Assembly (NCBI GenBank): GCA_964019695.1
Contig: OZ026524.1
Span: forward strand, 63,991,066 to 64,055,065
From: Loripinus fragilis
Taxonomy: Eukaryota; Mollusca; Bivalvia; Lucinida; Lucinidae
Length of the DNA: 64,000 bases
Direction: 5' to 3'
The position numbers and the translations under genes are program-made. Shown here in pieces: positions 44,188 through 53,659 of the stretch (position 1 is its first letter; each line of letters starts with the position of its first letter). The notes below the pieces were generated by a model. That model saw only the letters and a program-made list of their open reading frames with translations. It ran no database searches and was not told the DNA's origin.

Positions 44188-44647
44188 GGCCAGAATTTTT
44201 TTATTACTTGATTTACGAACCCTCCTACTGTAATTTTCCGGAAAGTAGGAAAAAAATAAAATTTATTTTCTAAAAAAAATTTTTTTATTTTATCCACCAA
44301 CTCTAAATATTATTTGTTTGGTTAAAAAAATGATATTTTTTTGAGGTTCTGTCTTGGTATTTTTGAGAGTGACACTGTTAAAAGTGATTGTCCAGTCCAG
44401 ATTTTTAGGAAAATGTTAAAATATTTTAAGATTTAATACAGACTGTTGGTTTACCTATTACTAGTTTTACTGTTTCTGGAGAAATTAAAAATAAAAAGAA
44501 GCTCTGAAAAAAAAAAGAAAAAAAAAGCTCTGAAAATGACCAGTTAACTGGTCATTTTCAGAGCTTTTTTATTTATTTTTTTCATCCCCCCCGACCCTAA
44601 ATCTAAAAATTTTTTCCTGCAAATCAACTAATAAAAAAATTCTGGCC
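44188..44647. mobile_element. MITE with GGCCAGAATTTTTTTA ends and palindromic core
   Basis: The left GGCCAGAATTTTTTTATTAC and right TAATAAAAAAATTCTGGCC (one base different) are inverted. Near the right end (44526-44568) is a perfect hairpin, AGCTCTGAAAATGACCAG and its complement meeting at TTAA. AT-rich, no coding sequence. Confidence 0.75.
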
Positions 44648-44887
44648 TAATACCACAACATCATGTTAATAAGTTATGAGTTTAATTTATCACTTAAATA
44701 CTTATCAATATCTTCATAAGCTATTCACATTGATGTAAGAAAGAAGCTTAGCACATGTGGCTCAAGCATGCGCGGGTCCAGAGGGGGGGGGGGTGGACCA
44801 GACCCCCCTGGAAGACCACAAAGCTATAGGGTTCCTAAGCAATACTTGTCCGGATCCCCTGGAAAATCACAAAGCTACCAAGCCAGC

Positions 44888-44960
44888 ATTCAATGCAGGG
44901 ACATCATCAGCCTGCAAGTGAAACGCCATTTAAATGGCATTTCGCTGGTGGGCTGATGAT
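44888..44960. repeat. Palindrome around CGCCATTTAAATGGC
   Basis: CATCATCAGCCTGC...GAAACGCCATTTAAATGGCA then TTTCGCTGGTGGGCTGATGATG. A related but weaker palindrome lies at about 37722-37776 (CCAGCGAGATACCATTTGAA then TGGCGTTTTGCTAGCGG). Confidence 0.75.
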
Positions 44961-46360
44961 GAGCCTCTTTTAGCGGTATAAGTGTCCTCTCTCCTCCCCT
45001 CATCAACTAAAAATACGTTTTCAGAGTTGGACCCACCCCTGAGAAAACTTTCTGGAGTATTGAAGCCCTAAATAGATATCACTTGTAAAGCGATCAATTA
45101 GCTATGATGTACATGCATTAAGCAAAACAATACTTCTGTAATATTAGGAATATGAAATATAAATATACTCATGTCCAATGAAAACGTACCACGTACAAAA
45201 ATGACTATATCTTTTTAAGGACATAAAATTTTATTTTCGCTATTGTGTCTTATTGTACTGTAGCAATTCCGTAAGTAACTGATAGGTCTTAAAAACAGAA
45301 TGATCACTGATGGCACGTGCTGAGAGCATTTAACAAAATAACCGTCAAAACAGAAAGTCACACAACCAGCCATCGAATGTGTCCGAATTTTCAAAAGCAT
45401 TATTTTCACATTTTCTGTGCATATTGCAGAGAATCTCTAAATTGATAGCCTGGAATAGTCATCTTGCCTTGAAAGCGGCTACAACGTCATAATGTGACGT
45501 CACAAGCATAAATTTGACTGGCGCATAAAATCAAGACATTCAAGGAATCCTTCTTTTACTGATGCAAAATTACGCTTGTAGGTTGTAGCATAAATATTTC
45601 TCACTCGTGTAGCGGGTTGTTAAAATCGATGGAGCGAAGGTATCAGCGCTTTTTGATAAACGTCAATTTCTTAAAGCTCGTATAAAAACCTAAGAGTATC
45701 TGTGTTGATCTTAATGTTAGATAATACTCGCACCAACAGATGAACACAAATTTTAAAACGCTAGCGTTGCGAATAATGGCTGACGACGCACTCAAAGTCG
45801 ACGTCAATGATGCAACGTCAATTGTTTAGAGGATTTTTATGATGTTTTGTATGTATGGGGGTTTGTAGGACCGAAAACAGCATTGTGTTGAAAACTAGGA
45901 CTGTAGAAATCACAATTAAACATTTTACGTCGAGTTTTGTTGGACCACGTAAGCCATATTTAAGCTTACATAGTGACATTGTTCGAGTTAGTGTAATGTT
46001 AGGTGATGCACCATAACTGTCAAAATTGTGGCGAAATAATAGGGCATCTACTGGCAAACAGAAAAAAATTAAACAAGATTTTAGGGTCTTTTTGTATACG
46101 CACAAAATGCAATTAGCGCAATTTGGAGGCTGACGTTACGTCATGTGTTAAGGAGGTCACTGAAATTGAAATTTTTGTGCGAAACCATTGCATTTGTCCT
46201 GAATGATAAATATAAATAAAACAATTTTGCATAACTTTTGATAGTCCTCAACTATGGGCATCTGAAGAGATGAACATGAGTATATATTGAAATGATATGA
46301 AATATTATGAGTAAAGTAATACAATTTCTTTAACTCTGGCTACTGGGGTAATTTTTTTTA
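44961..46360. other. Exchanger intron 1 sequence, nothing recognised
   Basis: No repeat copy, exon or RNA gene identified. Short frames are unsupported. Confidence 0.5.
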
Positions 46361-46520
46361 CGCTTTTTTGTAGTCTGCTGATTTTTTTTCAAAATCATCT
46401 TTTTTGAAAAATTATTTCAAGAATACCATCAGAGTTTCAAACAGTTTGGATACAGACCACCACCAGGTCCGACATTTTGTCCGGCCTGGTCTGTGTCCAA
46501 ACTGCAAAGGTTATAAGAGT
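46361..46520. repeat. GATCTGGGTCC hairpin family, extended copy
   Basis: TAGTCTGCTGATTTTTTTTC, AAGAATACCATCAGAGTTTC, then CAGACCACCACCAGGTCC and GGCCTGGTCTGTGTCCAAAC. This is the same modular order as 41378-41590 and 55665-55830. Confidence 0.7.
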
Positions 46521-46554
46521 GTGTTACTGAAAATTATTTTCTTATTTCTCACCC

Positions 46555-46629
46555 AAAACATATGTTGTGGGTACTCAAAAGGACCGTCTCATTGAGATGT
46601 CCTTTTGAGTACCCACAACATATGTTTTT
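46555..46629. repeat. CTCAAAAG hairpin, near-perfect copy
   Basis: AACATATGTTGTGGGTACTC then AAAAGGAC, loop CGTCTCATTGAGAT, then GTCCTTTTGAGTACCCACAA then CATATGTT. This is a 28-bp perfect stem. It is the sharpest member of a family concentrated between 43.7 and 56.7 kb. Confidence 0.88.
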
Positions 46630-46960
46630 GTTGAGAAAGAAGATAAATATTTTTTTGGTACACACTCTTAACTAAAAGTCTGTTTATTGGAATAATGCTG
46701 ACTATCATGCAAAGGTGGCAACTTACATAAATAAGGTATGTCAGCATTTTCTCCTTTTCATTTGATAAACATGTAAATTGAATGGAGTGCAAATCGTGAA
46801 TTTTAGTTTACAAAGTATTCACAGTTTTCATATTTGTACTTGTCCTGTTATGGTATCAGAAAAACAACAACAATATACATAATTGCACTGTTTCTGTACT
46901 TTAAAAGATGCATCATAGTAATGAGACAGTTCTTTTGAGCACCCAACCCACATGTTAAAC
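46610..46960 (+). repeat. Intronic duplication block, copy left of exon 2
   Basis: Shares with 50605-50945, in the same order: CATATGTTTTTGTTGAGA, TGGTACACACTCTTAACTAA, TTGGAATAATGCTGACTATC, AAGGTATGTCAGCATTTTCT, AAGTATTCACAGTTTTCATA and CAGAAAAACAACAACAATAT. It ends near GTACTTTAAAAGATGCATCA. The two blocks bracket exons 2 and 3 of the exchanger in direct orientation. Confidence 0.8.
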
Positions 46961-47283
46961 TGATGGATAAGAAAATAATCACGCTTTTACGCTGACATTT
47001 TTTGCTTAACTGGCCCTTTGTTATAATACCAGCAGACAACACTAGTAGGCAAAATGTTAACTCTCTCCTTGTTTGCGGCAACTTTTGTAGTCTGCTGATA
47101 ACCTTTGCAAATGGTTTGGACCCAAACACTCTGATAGTGTTCCTGAAAGAGTTCTTCGAAAAAGTTGATATTGAAACAGACAACGCAAAATTACTCAGTA
47201 AGCTCTTATTTAACCCTAAGCTCCAGTAAAGCAAAAAATTTGAGTTTAAAATTGTCATTTTTTTCTTAACCCAGCAATCTAAA

Positions 47284-47354
47284 TATATGTTTTGGGTGCT
47301 CAAAAGAGCCATCTCTTTGAGACGGTTCTTTTCAGTACCCACAATATATGTTTT
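47284..47354. repeat. CTCAAAAG hairpin copy
   Basis: ATATATGTTTTGGGTGCTCA...CATCTCTTTGAGACGGTTCT...TACCCACAATATATGTTTTG. Confidence 0.8.
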
Positions 47355-47451
47355 GGTTGAGAAATAATAAAATAATTTTCAGTTACACACCCTTACCTGG
47401 AGGCCAGTTTAACTCATAGAGATGCCTTTAAATGCTTTTGCAAACAGAGCA

Positions 47452-47510
47452 GACCCAGATCAGGCAGCTCTTCTAAGAGCTGCCTGATCAGGGTCTACTT
47501 TGTTTGCTTT
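47452..47510. repeat. GATCTGGGTCC hairpin copy, 170 bp before exon 2
   Basis: CAGACCCAGATCAGGCAGCT, short loop, then AGCTGCCTGATCAGGGTCTA. Stem of about 22 bp. Confidence 0.85.
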
Positions 47511-47680
47511 AATAGAAATATGATAGATCTGGTCCTACACTAGTGGACCTGACAAGAAATTTCTTTGTTCAATGTCACTCAACATGAAAGTTTATTTATA
47601 TAATTATTCATAGTGGGTGGAGCCTAACATGAATATTCATGAAGGAGAGGGCTAAAGGCCTTTATACATATATTTTTCAG

Positions 47681-47898
47681 GATTGATTGTTGGGGCAGTG
47701 ATACGTTACACAAGTGTGCCAAATACGAAATCGACGGCTAACCTTAATCTTGTCAGAAATGGCTCATTTCCCGACGCTATTGTAGTACATGTAACTGAAA
47801 TTAACGAGCAAAAGAACACTAATATATCAAAGCTAGTCAGATATGAATTCGAAACTGTTGTAAATAGTTTACAAGATGAAGCATTATTGGAGAAAACG
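47681..47898 (+). CDS. SLC9A6/7/9-like exchanger, coding exon 2
   Basis: Follows a TATTTTTCAG acceptor and ends ACG|GTAAGT (phase 0). Encodes residues 87-159, starting GLIVGAVIRY, the end of a membrane helix. A hydrophilic loop follows, with two N-glycosylation sequons (N113-G-S and N134-I-S), consistent with the luminal loop of the family. The exon ends NSLQDEALLEKT, which aligns in pattern with the segment just before VTFDPE in family members. The loop is similar in length to family members but low in sequence similarity, as is usual there. A foldback element starts only 25 bases past the donor. Confidence 0.9.
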
Positions 47899-47923
47899 GT
47901 AAGTTTCTCTTTGTCATATTCAC

Positions 47924-48291
47924 ACTTGTCGATTTGGTGGTATTTATGCGTATTGCCGGTACTTCCTAGGTCGGAAGTGGTAGATATTGGTGTTAATACT
48001 ATATAGAAAAACATGCCATATGCCAAAGGGACTATAAACTTCAATCATTTTTAAGTATTCAGTATGTGCATTGCGATTTATGTAAGCATTTAGGAATAGA
48101 TTCGAGTACCGATCTGGATGATCGGTACTCGAATCTATTCCCAAATGCTAACATAAATTGCTATGTGCATGCCAAATACTTAAAAATGATCTAATTCTAT
48201 AGTCCTTCAGGCGTATGGCATGTTTTTGTATATAGTATTAACACCAATATCTACCACTTCCGGTCTAGGAAGTACAGGCAATATGCCTAAA
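47924..48291. mobile_element. Foldback element family F1, copy 3 (damaged)
   Basis: Starts CACACTT and then lacks about 13 bases of the terminal arm before GTCGATTTGGTGGTATTT. The palindrome and central GAGTACCGATCTGGATGATC hairpin are intact. The right arm stops at GGCAATATGCCTAAA, losing the CAGTGTG terminus, where the 21-bp satellite begins. Arm variants match copy 1 but the loop base order matches copy 2. Confidence 0.85.
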
Positions 48292-48295
48292 CCCA

Positions 48296-49945
48296 ACTCA
48301 ATGGTAACCCAACTTTTCCACAGTAAAGCAACTTTCACCCATTGTACACCAACTTCCACCCATAGTACACTAACTTATACCAATGGTACACAGTAAACCA
48401 ACTTTCACCCATAGTAAACCAACTTTCACCAATAGTAAACTGACTTATGCCAATGGTAACTCAACTTTCGTCCACAGTAAACCAAGTTTCACCCATTGTA
48501 AACCAACTTTCACCCATAGAAAATTGACCTATACCAATGATAACTTGATTTTCATCTACATTTAACCAACTTTCACCCATATTTAACTGACATATGCCAT
48601 TGGTAACTCGACTTTCATCCACAGTAAACCAACTTTCACCCATTGTAAACCAACTTTCACCCATAGTAAACTGACTCATGCCAATAGTTACCAAACTTTC
48701 ATTTCACTGTAAATCAACTGTCACCCATAGTAAACCAACTTTCACCCATAGTTAACTGCCTCATGCGAACAGTTACCCAACTTTCATCCACAGTAAACCA
48801 GTTTTCACCCATTGTACACCAACATTCACCTATAGTTAACTGACTTATATTTGGTACACAGTAAACCAACTTTCACCCATTGTACACCAACTTTCACCCC
48901 TATGAAACTGACTTATACTAATGGTACACAGTAAACCAACTTTCTGAATTCACCCATAGTAAACCAACTTAAACCCATTGTAAACTGACTAATGCCAATG
49001 TTAACTTGACTTTCATCCACAGTAAACCAACTTTCACTCATTGTAAACCAATTCTCACCCATAGAAAACTGACTAATGCCAATGTTAATTTGACTTTCAT
49101 CCACAGTAAACCAAATTTCACCCATTGTAAACCAACTCTCACCCATAGTAAACTGACTTATGCCAATATTAATTCGACTATCATCCACAGTAAAACAACT
49201 TTCACCCATAGTAAACTGACTTATGCCAATGGTAACGCGACTTTCATCCACAGTAAGCCAACTTTAACCCATTGTAAACTGACTTATGCCAATGGTAACG
49301 CGACTTTCATCCACAGTAAGCCAACTTTAACCCATTGTAAACCAACTTTCACCCATAGAAAACTGACCTATGCCATTTGTAACTCAATTGTCATCCACAG
49401 TAAACCAACTTTCACCCATAGTATACCGACTTTCACTCATAGTAAACTGACTTATGACAAAAGTTACCCAACTTTCATCCACAGTAAACCAGCTTTCACC
49501 CATTGTAAACTGACTTATACCAATGGTAACCTCTTTTCACCCACAGTAAACCAGCTTTCACCCATTGTAAACTGACTTATACCAATGGTAACCTCTTTTC
49601 ACCCACAGTAAACCAGCTTTCACCCATTGTACACCAACGTTCACCTATAGTTAACTGACTTATATTTGGTACACAGTAAATCAACTTTCACCCATTGTAA
49701 ACCAACTTTCACCCATTTTACACCAATTTTCACCCATAGTAAACTGACTTATACCAATAGTACACAGTAAACCAACTTTCACCCATGGTAAACTGACTTA
49801 TGCCAATGGTAACCCAACTTTTATCCACAGTAAACCAACTTTCACCCATAGTAAACTAACTTTCACCCATATTTAACCAACTTTCACCCATAGTTAAGCA
49901 ACTTTTACCCACAGTAAACTATCTTTCACTTATAGAAAGCTGAAT
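48296..49945. repeat. 21-bp intronic satellite (about 1.65 kb)
   Basis: About 75 units of a 21-bp repeat of the type GTAAACCAACTTTCACCCATA, with variants such as GTAAACTGACTTATGCCAAT and GTAACGCGACTTTCATCCACA. In places these are grouped in threes, giving a 63-bp period (seen near 49200-49330). Because 21 is a multiple of three, long frames stay open on both strands (for example 49006-49575), giving a seven-residue THSKPTF-like period. Lies wholly in intron 2. Confidence 0.92.
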
Positions 49946-50010
49946 TTCACTTAATGAACTACAATTATAATAGCAATATGCATCTAATTGTGATTTAATA
50001 TGTGTTTCAG

Positions 50011-50088
50011 GTCACCTTTGATCCAGAAATCTTCTTTAATGTATTCCTACCTGTGATCATATTTGAAGCTGGCTTTAGCATGAAAAGG
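50011..50088 (+). CDS. SLC9A6/7/9-like exchanger, coding exon 3
   Basis: Acceptor TGTGTTTCAG, donor AGG|GTGAGT, phase 0 on both sides, 26 codons (residues 160-185). The exon opens with [14 protein letters not shown], a signature of the SLC9A6/7/9 group, then [12 protein letters not shown]. The family motif is normally LPPI; here the second proline is valine. The residue after IIF is glutamate, which is more like the SLC9A8 group (FESG). The rest of the protein still groups with 6/7/9. Both differences are encoded cleanly, with no frameshift. Confidence 0.93.
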
Positions 50089-50400
50089 GTGAGTAACTTT
50101 ATTCACAATGGCCTCCACAATAATAGCAGCTGATCTTAAATCAATTTTCTTATTACCCAATCAAAACATATGTTATGGGTACTCAAAAGAAACATCTCAC
50201 AGAGATTCTACTATAACTTCATTTACAATGGCCTCCATATCATAATGACTGATTATAAATTATTTTCTTATTACCCAATCAAAACATGTTGTGGGCACTC
50301 AAAAGAACATCTCACAGAGATTCTGCTATTCTTCATTCACAATGGCAGCCAGATCAAAGTTACTGATTACAAATTAATTTTCTTATTGCCTGTTCAAAAC
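50089..50400 (+). repeat. Triplicate of about 110 bp directly after exon 3
   Basis: Three head-to-tail copies starting near 50097, 50218 and 50332: TTCATTTACAATGGCCTCCA, AATTTTCTTATTACCCAATC, AAAACATATGTTATGGGTAC, TCAAAAGAAACATCTCACAG. Each contains half of the CTCAAAAG hairpin. The last runs into a full hairpin at 50417-50467. Confidence 0.82.
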
Positions 50401-50416
50401 ATAATTATTTATGTTC

Positions 50417-50467
50417 TTGGTGTTCAAAAGAACCATCTCAGAGATGGTTCTTTTGAGCACCTAAAAC
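50417..50467. repeat. CTCAAAAG hairpin copy
   Basis: TTGGTGTTCAAAAGAACCAT, then CTCAGAG, then ATGGTTCTTTTGAGCACCTA: stem of about 20 bp. Confidence 0.8.
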
Positions 50468-50604
50468 ACGTCCAGTCTTAAGACTAACGAGTAAGAAAAT
50501 AATTGCAAATTTATGCTCAGAATATTTGCTTTATTCATATGTTTAGTTAAACAAATATTTTCAGCATAAAATTGTAAGTATTTTCTTACCCATAATTTGA
50601 GTAT

Positions 50605-50945
50605 CCACAACATATGTTTTGGTTGAGATATAAGAAAATTATTTCTCTGGTACACACTCTTAAGTAAAGGTCTGTTAATTGGAATAATGCTGACTATCAT
50701 GTGCATTGCAATGTGACAGCTGATATATGACGGCATTCAGGACACATACAAAGGTGGCACCGTGCATTAAGAAGGTATGTCAGCATTTTCTCCTTTTCGT
50801 TTGGTATGCATGTAAATTGATGGAGTACAAACCCAGTAATTTTACAAAGTATTCACAGTTTTTACATTTGTACTTGTCCAGTTATAGTATCAGAAAAACA
50901 ACAACAATATACATTATTATCTGTACTTTAAAAGATGTGTCATTG
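50605..50945 (+). repeat. Intronic duplication block, copy right of exon 3
   Basis: Same order and orientation as 46610-46960, plus a unique insertion of about 40 bp (GTGCATTGCAATGTGACAGC...). The copies are about 4.0 kb apart and bracket exons 2 and 3. Confidence 0.8.
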
Positions 50946-50957
50946 TATGACTACATG

Positions 50958-51364
50958 TATTACTTGACTTTTCGCTTTTTAGCAAAATAACTGCATCTGA
51001 AAATGTCTATGTTACATAGGCAAAGAGGCAAACATTGTGGACCCAGATCAGACCGCTCCTACAGGAGCGGTCTGATCTGGGTCCACACTGTTGTCTATGA
51101 GGCTTCAAATATTTTAGTTGACGACAAAAACATACATTTTGTGATTATGCGCTTTAAGGGTTAATAAATGTGAGTTCAGTGTGTATACGGTTAGGATTTT
51201 CATGAAATGCACGCACATTTGCTGGGCACAAAAAGCTTATTAACTCTTTGCCACATTATAAATAATACCTGATTTTTTCCATACTTAGCAGATGAAATAG
51301 CCGAACCACGTCCACATACGAATATTAAAGTTGCCGTCTTTACAGTAAGCGAAAAGTCAAGTAA
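50958..51364. mobile_element. MITE with TTACTTGACTTTTCGCTT ends, copy 1
   Basis: The left TATTACTTGACTTTTCGCTT and right AAGCGAAAAGTCAAGTAATA are inverted. TA on both sides may be the target duplication. Contains a perfect 28-bp-stem hairpin of the GATCTGGGTCC type (51038-51094). A longer copy lies at 57269-57822; relative to it the left arm here has lost GTAAAGGCGGC and about 150 following bases. Confidence 0.82.
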
Positions 51365-51469
51365 TATACATTTTTTCACATAAACAGGTAAATAGCAAGT
51401 ATGTTATAACAGGTAAAGGCAGGTTTATACCTGTAGCACCCAAAACAAGGACTAGTTTATATTTTTTGT

Positions 51470-51527
51470 TTGACACATTAATCCTAGCATAGTACTGTTT
51501 CAACCCAGGAAGACCAGTCCCTACATA
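51470..51527 (+). mobile_element. SINE family S, left part of an interrupted copy
   Basis: GACACATTAATCCTAGCATA, CTGTTTCAACCCAGGAAGAC, CCCTACA. The copy lacks the tRNA head and is interrupted at a TA by the 918-bp element; it resumes at 52446. Confidence 0.8.
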
Positions 51528-52445
51528 CTGTTCATTCACGATATCTTGGCTCAAAGAAACCGTTAGGTGGATTTTACCATTACATCAATATAGGTAGCTT
51601 ATTCTTAATGCTCTTAGATAAATATCATATTAAGCTATATACGTGATGTATTTTTCTATTAATCTGTGTGGTGTAGAGGATAGCGTGGAGAACTATCAAA
51701 CATATTTGACTTATTTGATTCTGCAGTTATGTTGTTCGACTCCCATGGAATCCTATTTTTTTTTGTCACTCATATCTCGACCTCTCTCATGATTTTCATG
51801 CTCAATTATGCTTTCACTCACATTTTATTTTCACTGCGCATACTTCTCTTGGCTAAAGAAATGTCTGATAGGCAGGCTTTTCGATCGCAAGCCAGTCAAA
51901 TTGCTGTCCGGGAACGTATTAAGGATCCGTGTTACTGCACATGTTATTTTAAAAGTACGCGAAAAAGATGCCGTGAATGATTTACTATTTGCACCATTAT
52001 CAAATTATAGAGAAGGAGCCAGCAAGCTGACCGGCATATCGAACAAAACAATATCGCGCATCAAAGCTGACTCGGAGAATGAAGTCCACGTGCCTCGGAA
52101 GCCATGAAGAGACAGGATGGAGCTTAGCGACTTTGACAAGTGTGAAATATGTATAAATTGTAAATTCATACACAAAAAACAAGACAACAAACTAAAGACA
52201 ATAAAAAAAATCCTTGATTTTGGGTTTCCAACCCTTATCTCTTCATTACTATTCAAAAAGATATAACCAACTTGTACGTGCACCCTACCGACTGAGCCAC
52301 GAAGCCATTTAAAATTCCATTGTGGTATAAACTGTTTTGTTATCATTATACCGTTAATATGCACGAAACCCCATATTAGCTTATTTGATGTAATGGTAAA
52401 ATCCACCTAACTGTTTCTTTGAGCCAAGATATTGTGAATGAACAG
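51528..52445. mobile_element. TA-flanked transposon inserted in a SINE
   Basis: 918 bp with about 60-bp inverted repeats starting CTGTTCATTCACGATATCTT and ending AAGATATTGTGAATGAACAG. Flanking TA at 51526-51527 and 52446-52447. Removing the element restores the SINE order CCTACA-TA-ACTGAAAGATTG. The interior has a damaged frame around 51930-52105 with EGASKLTGISNKTISRIKAD, a helix-turn-helix-like segment common in invertebrate transposases or ORFs linked to them. It also has two tRNA-like A-box strings (TGGTGTAGAGGATAG on +, about 51669; TGGCTCAGTCGGTAGGG on -, about 52295). Confidence 0.85.
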
Positions 52446-52500
52446 TAACTGAAAGATTGTTGTTGGGATGTAAAGAATCAAATCAAACAAAGACAAACAA
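52446..52500 (+). mobile_element. SINE family S, right part of the interrupted copy
   Basis: TAACTGAAAGATTGTTGTTG, GGATGTAAAGAATCAAATCA, AAC tail. Continues the piece at 51470-51527. Confidence 0.82.
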
Positions 52501-52606
52501 ACACATTTTTTGTTTACAATGGTTCTCATCTACCTTTAAAGTAACAGTACGAAATTATTAGAGTGCATAATTGAAAAAAAACTATAATTTTTATTTCTCA
52601 ACCAAA

Positions 52607-52676
52607 CCATATGTTGTGGGTACTCAAAAGAACCGTCTCACTGAGGCTGTTCTTTTGAGTACCCGTAACATATGTT
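52607..52676. repeat. CTCAAAAG hairpin copy
   Basis: CATATGTTGTGGGTACTCAA AAGAACCGTCTCA, then TGAGGCTGTTCTTTTGAGTA and CCCGTAACATATG. Confidence 0.85.
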
Positions 52677-52679
52677 TAA

Positions 52680-53515
52680 GCAAATGGATAAGATAATATG
52701 CACAATTTTACTGCCAAATTTTTCTTTTAAATTATCTAAGCCTATGATTTCAGCTTTACAGAGAATGAGAAGTCTCCATATTGGCCCCAACTTTTTATGT
52801 GTTCTACAAAGGATCATTGACGGTTTGGGCCTCATACGCCTATTTTTCTGATTCCCAGAACGCTGCTTTTGAGCTTCTAGTGTGGTGCATGTAGTATCAG
52901 TGCAATAGGTGAATCTAATGGCAAAAGCCAGCTAGCAAAATATTTTCAAAATTCCTACACACTCGAGAGTTATGGCGGGTAGAAAGGGGAGGGGGTCTGA
53001 AATTTCATGAAAATAAAAAGTGCTTTAAAAAGTGACTTCTGCATGTTTTCTTGATTTATTTGGTAGGCATGGTGATATCTATTGAAAATACCATATGCAG
53101 AGTATCAACGGATCACTATAATTGATGAAATTGTTTTAAAAACAAAATATGTTTTGTAATAAAATGATTTCGGGGAGATAATTTAGAAGTTACCTGTACA
53201 TTTTTGACTACATGTACCGTAAATAATACAAAAGTGAAAGCTCAACAAAAGAAATAAATATTTTTGAAGGAAAGAAAGTGTCCCATTTAGCATTGGAAAG
53301 TAAAACTGATTCTAGCTAGATCCTTTGAATATTACTTTTGCTTTGTTTAAAGGGCATAGCATGTTAAATGTATTTAAAGTGTCCAAATATTTATGGTATA
53401 TATATACATGTATATCCCTATATGAGACAATATATTGAACACTAAAGTATTTACCTGTTATAACTCTTTGCATGCCAGTGGATAATTTTGTCTTCTGCCA
53501 ATAGCCTTTTGCAAA
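52680..53515. other. Exchanger intron 3 sequence, nothing recognised
   Basis: No exon or repeat copy identified in this AT-rich stretch. Confidence 0.5.
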
Positions 53516-53580
53516 CAGTTTTCAACCCAGATGAAGACCAACAGAATGTCGGTCTTGATCTGGATCCAAACTGTTTGATA
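53516..53580. repeat. GATCTGGGTCC hairpin copy
   Basis: CAGTTTTCAACCCAGATGAA and GACCAACAG, then GTCGGTCTTGATCTGGATCC and AAACTG. Confidence 0.75.
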
Positions 53581-53659
53581 CTCCGATGGTGGTCCTGGGC
53601 GTTTTAGTTTTAAAAACTTAATTTTGAAGAAAGTCAGCAGACGAAAATAAAAACATGAA

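Noticed and set aside
49006..49575. 189-codon frame with a seven-residue repeat (THSKPTF-like), resembling a low-complexity structural protein
   Set aside because: It lies wholly in the 21-bp satellite of intron 2. Equivalent frames exist on the opposite strand, and units with stops interrupt it on both sides. A repeat with a length divisible by three keeps frames open without selection.
48296..49945. Homology between the intronic 21-bp satellite and the 33-bp satellite at the left edge (shared TAAACTG and CAATGGTAAC strings)
   Set aside because: The shared words are short and AT-rich, and the periods (21 versus 33-34) differ; chance similarity cannot be excluded without an alignment statistic.
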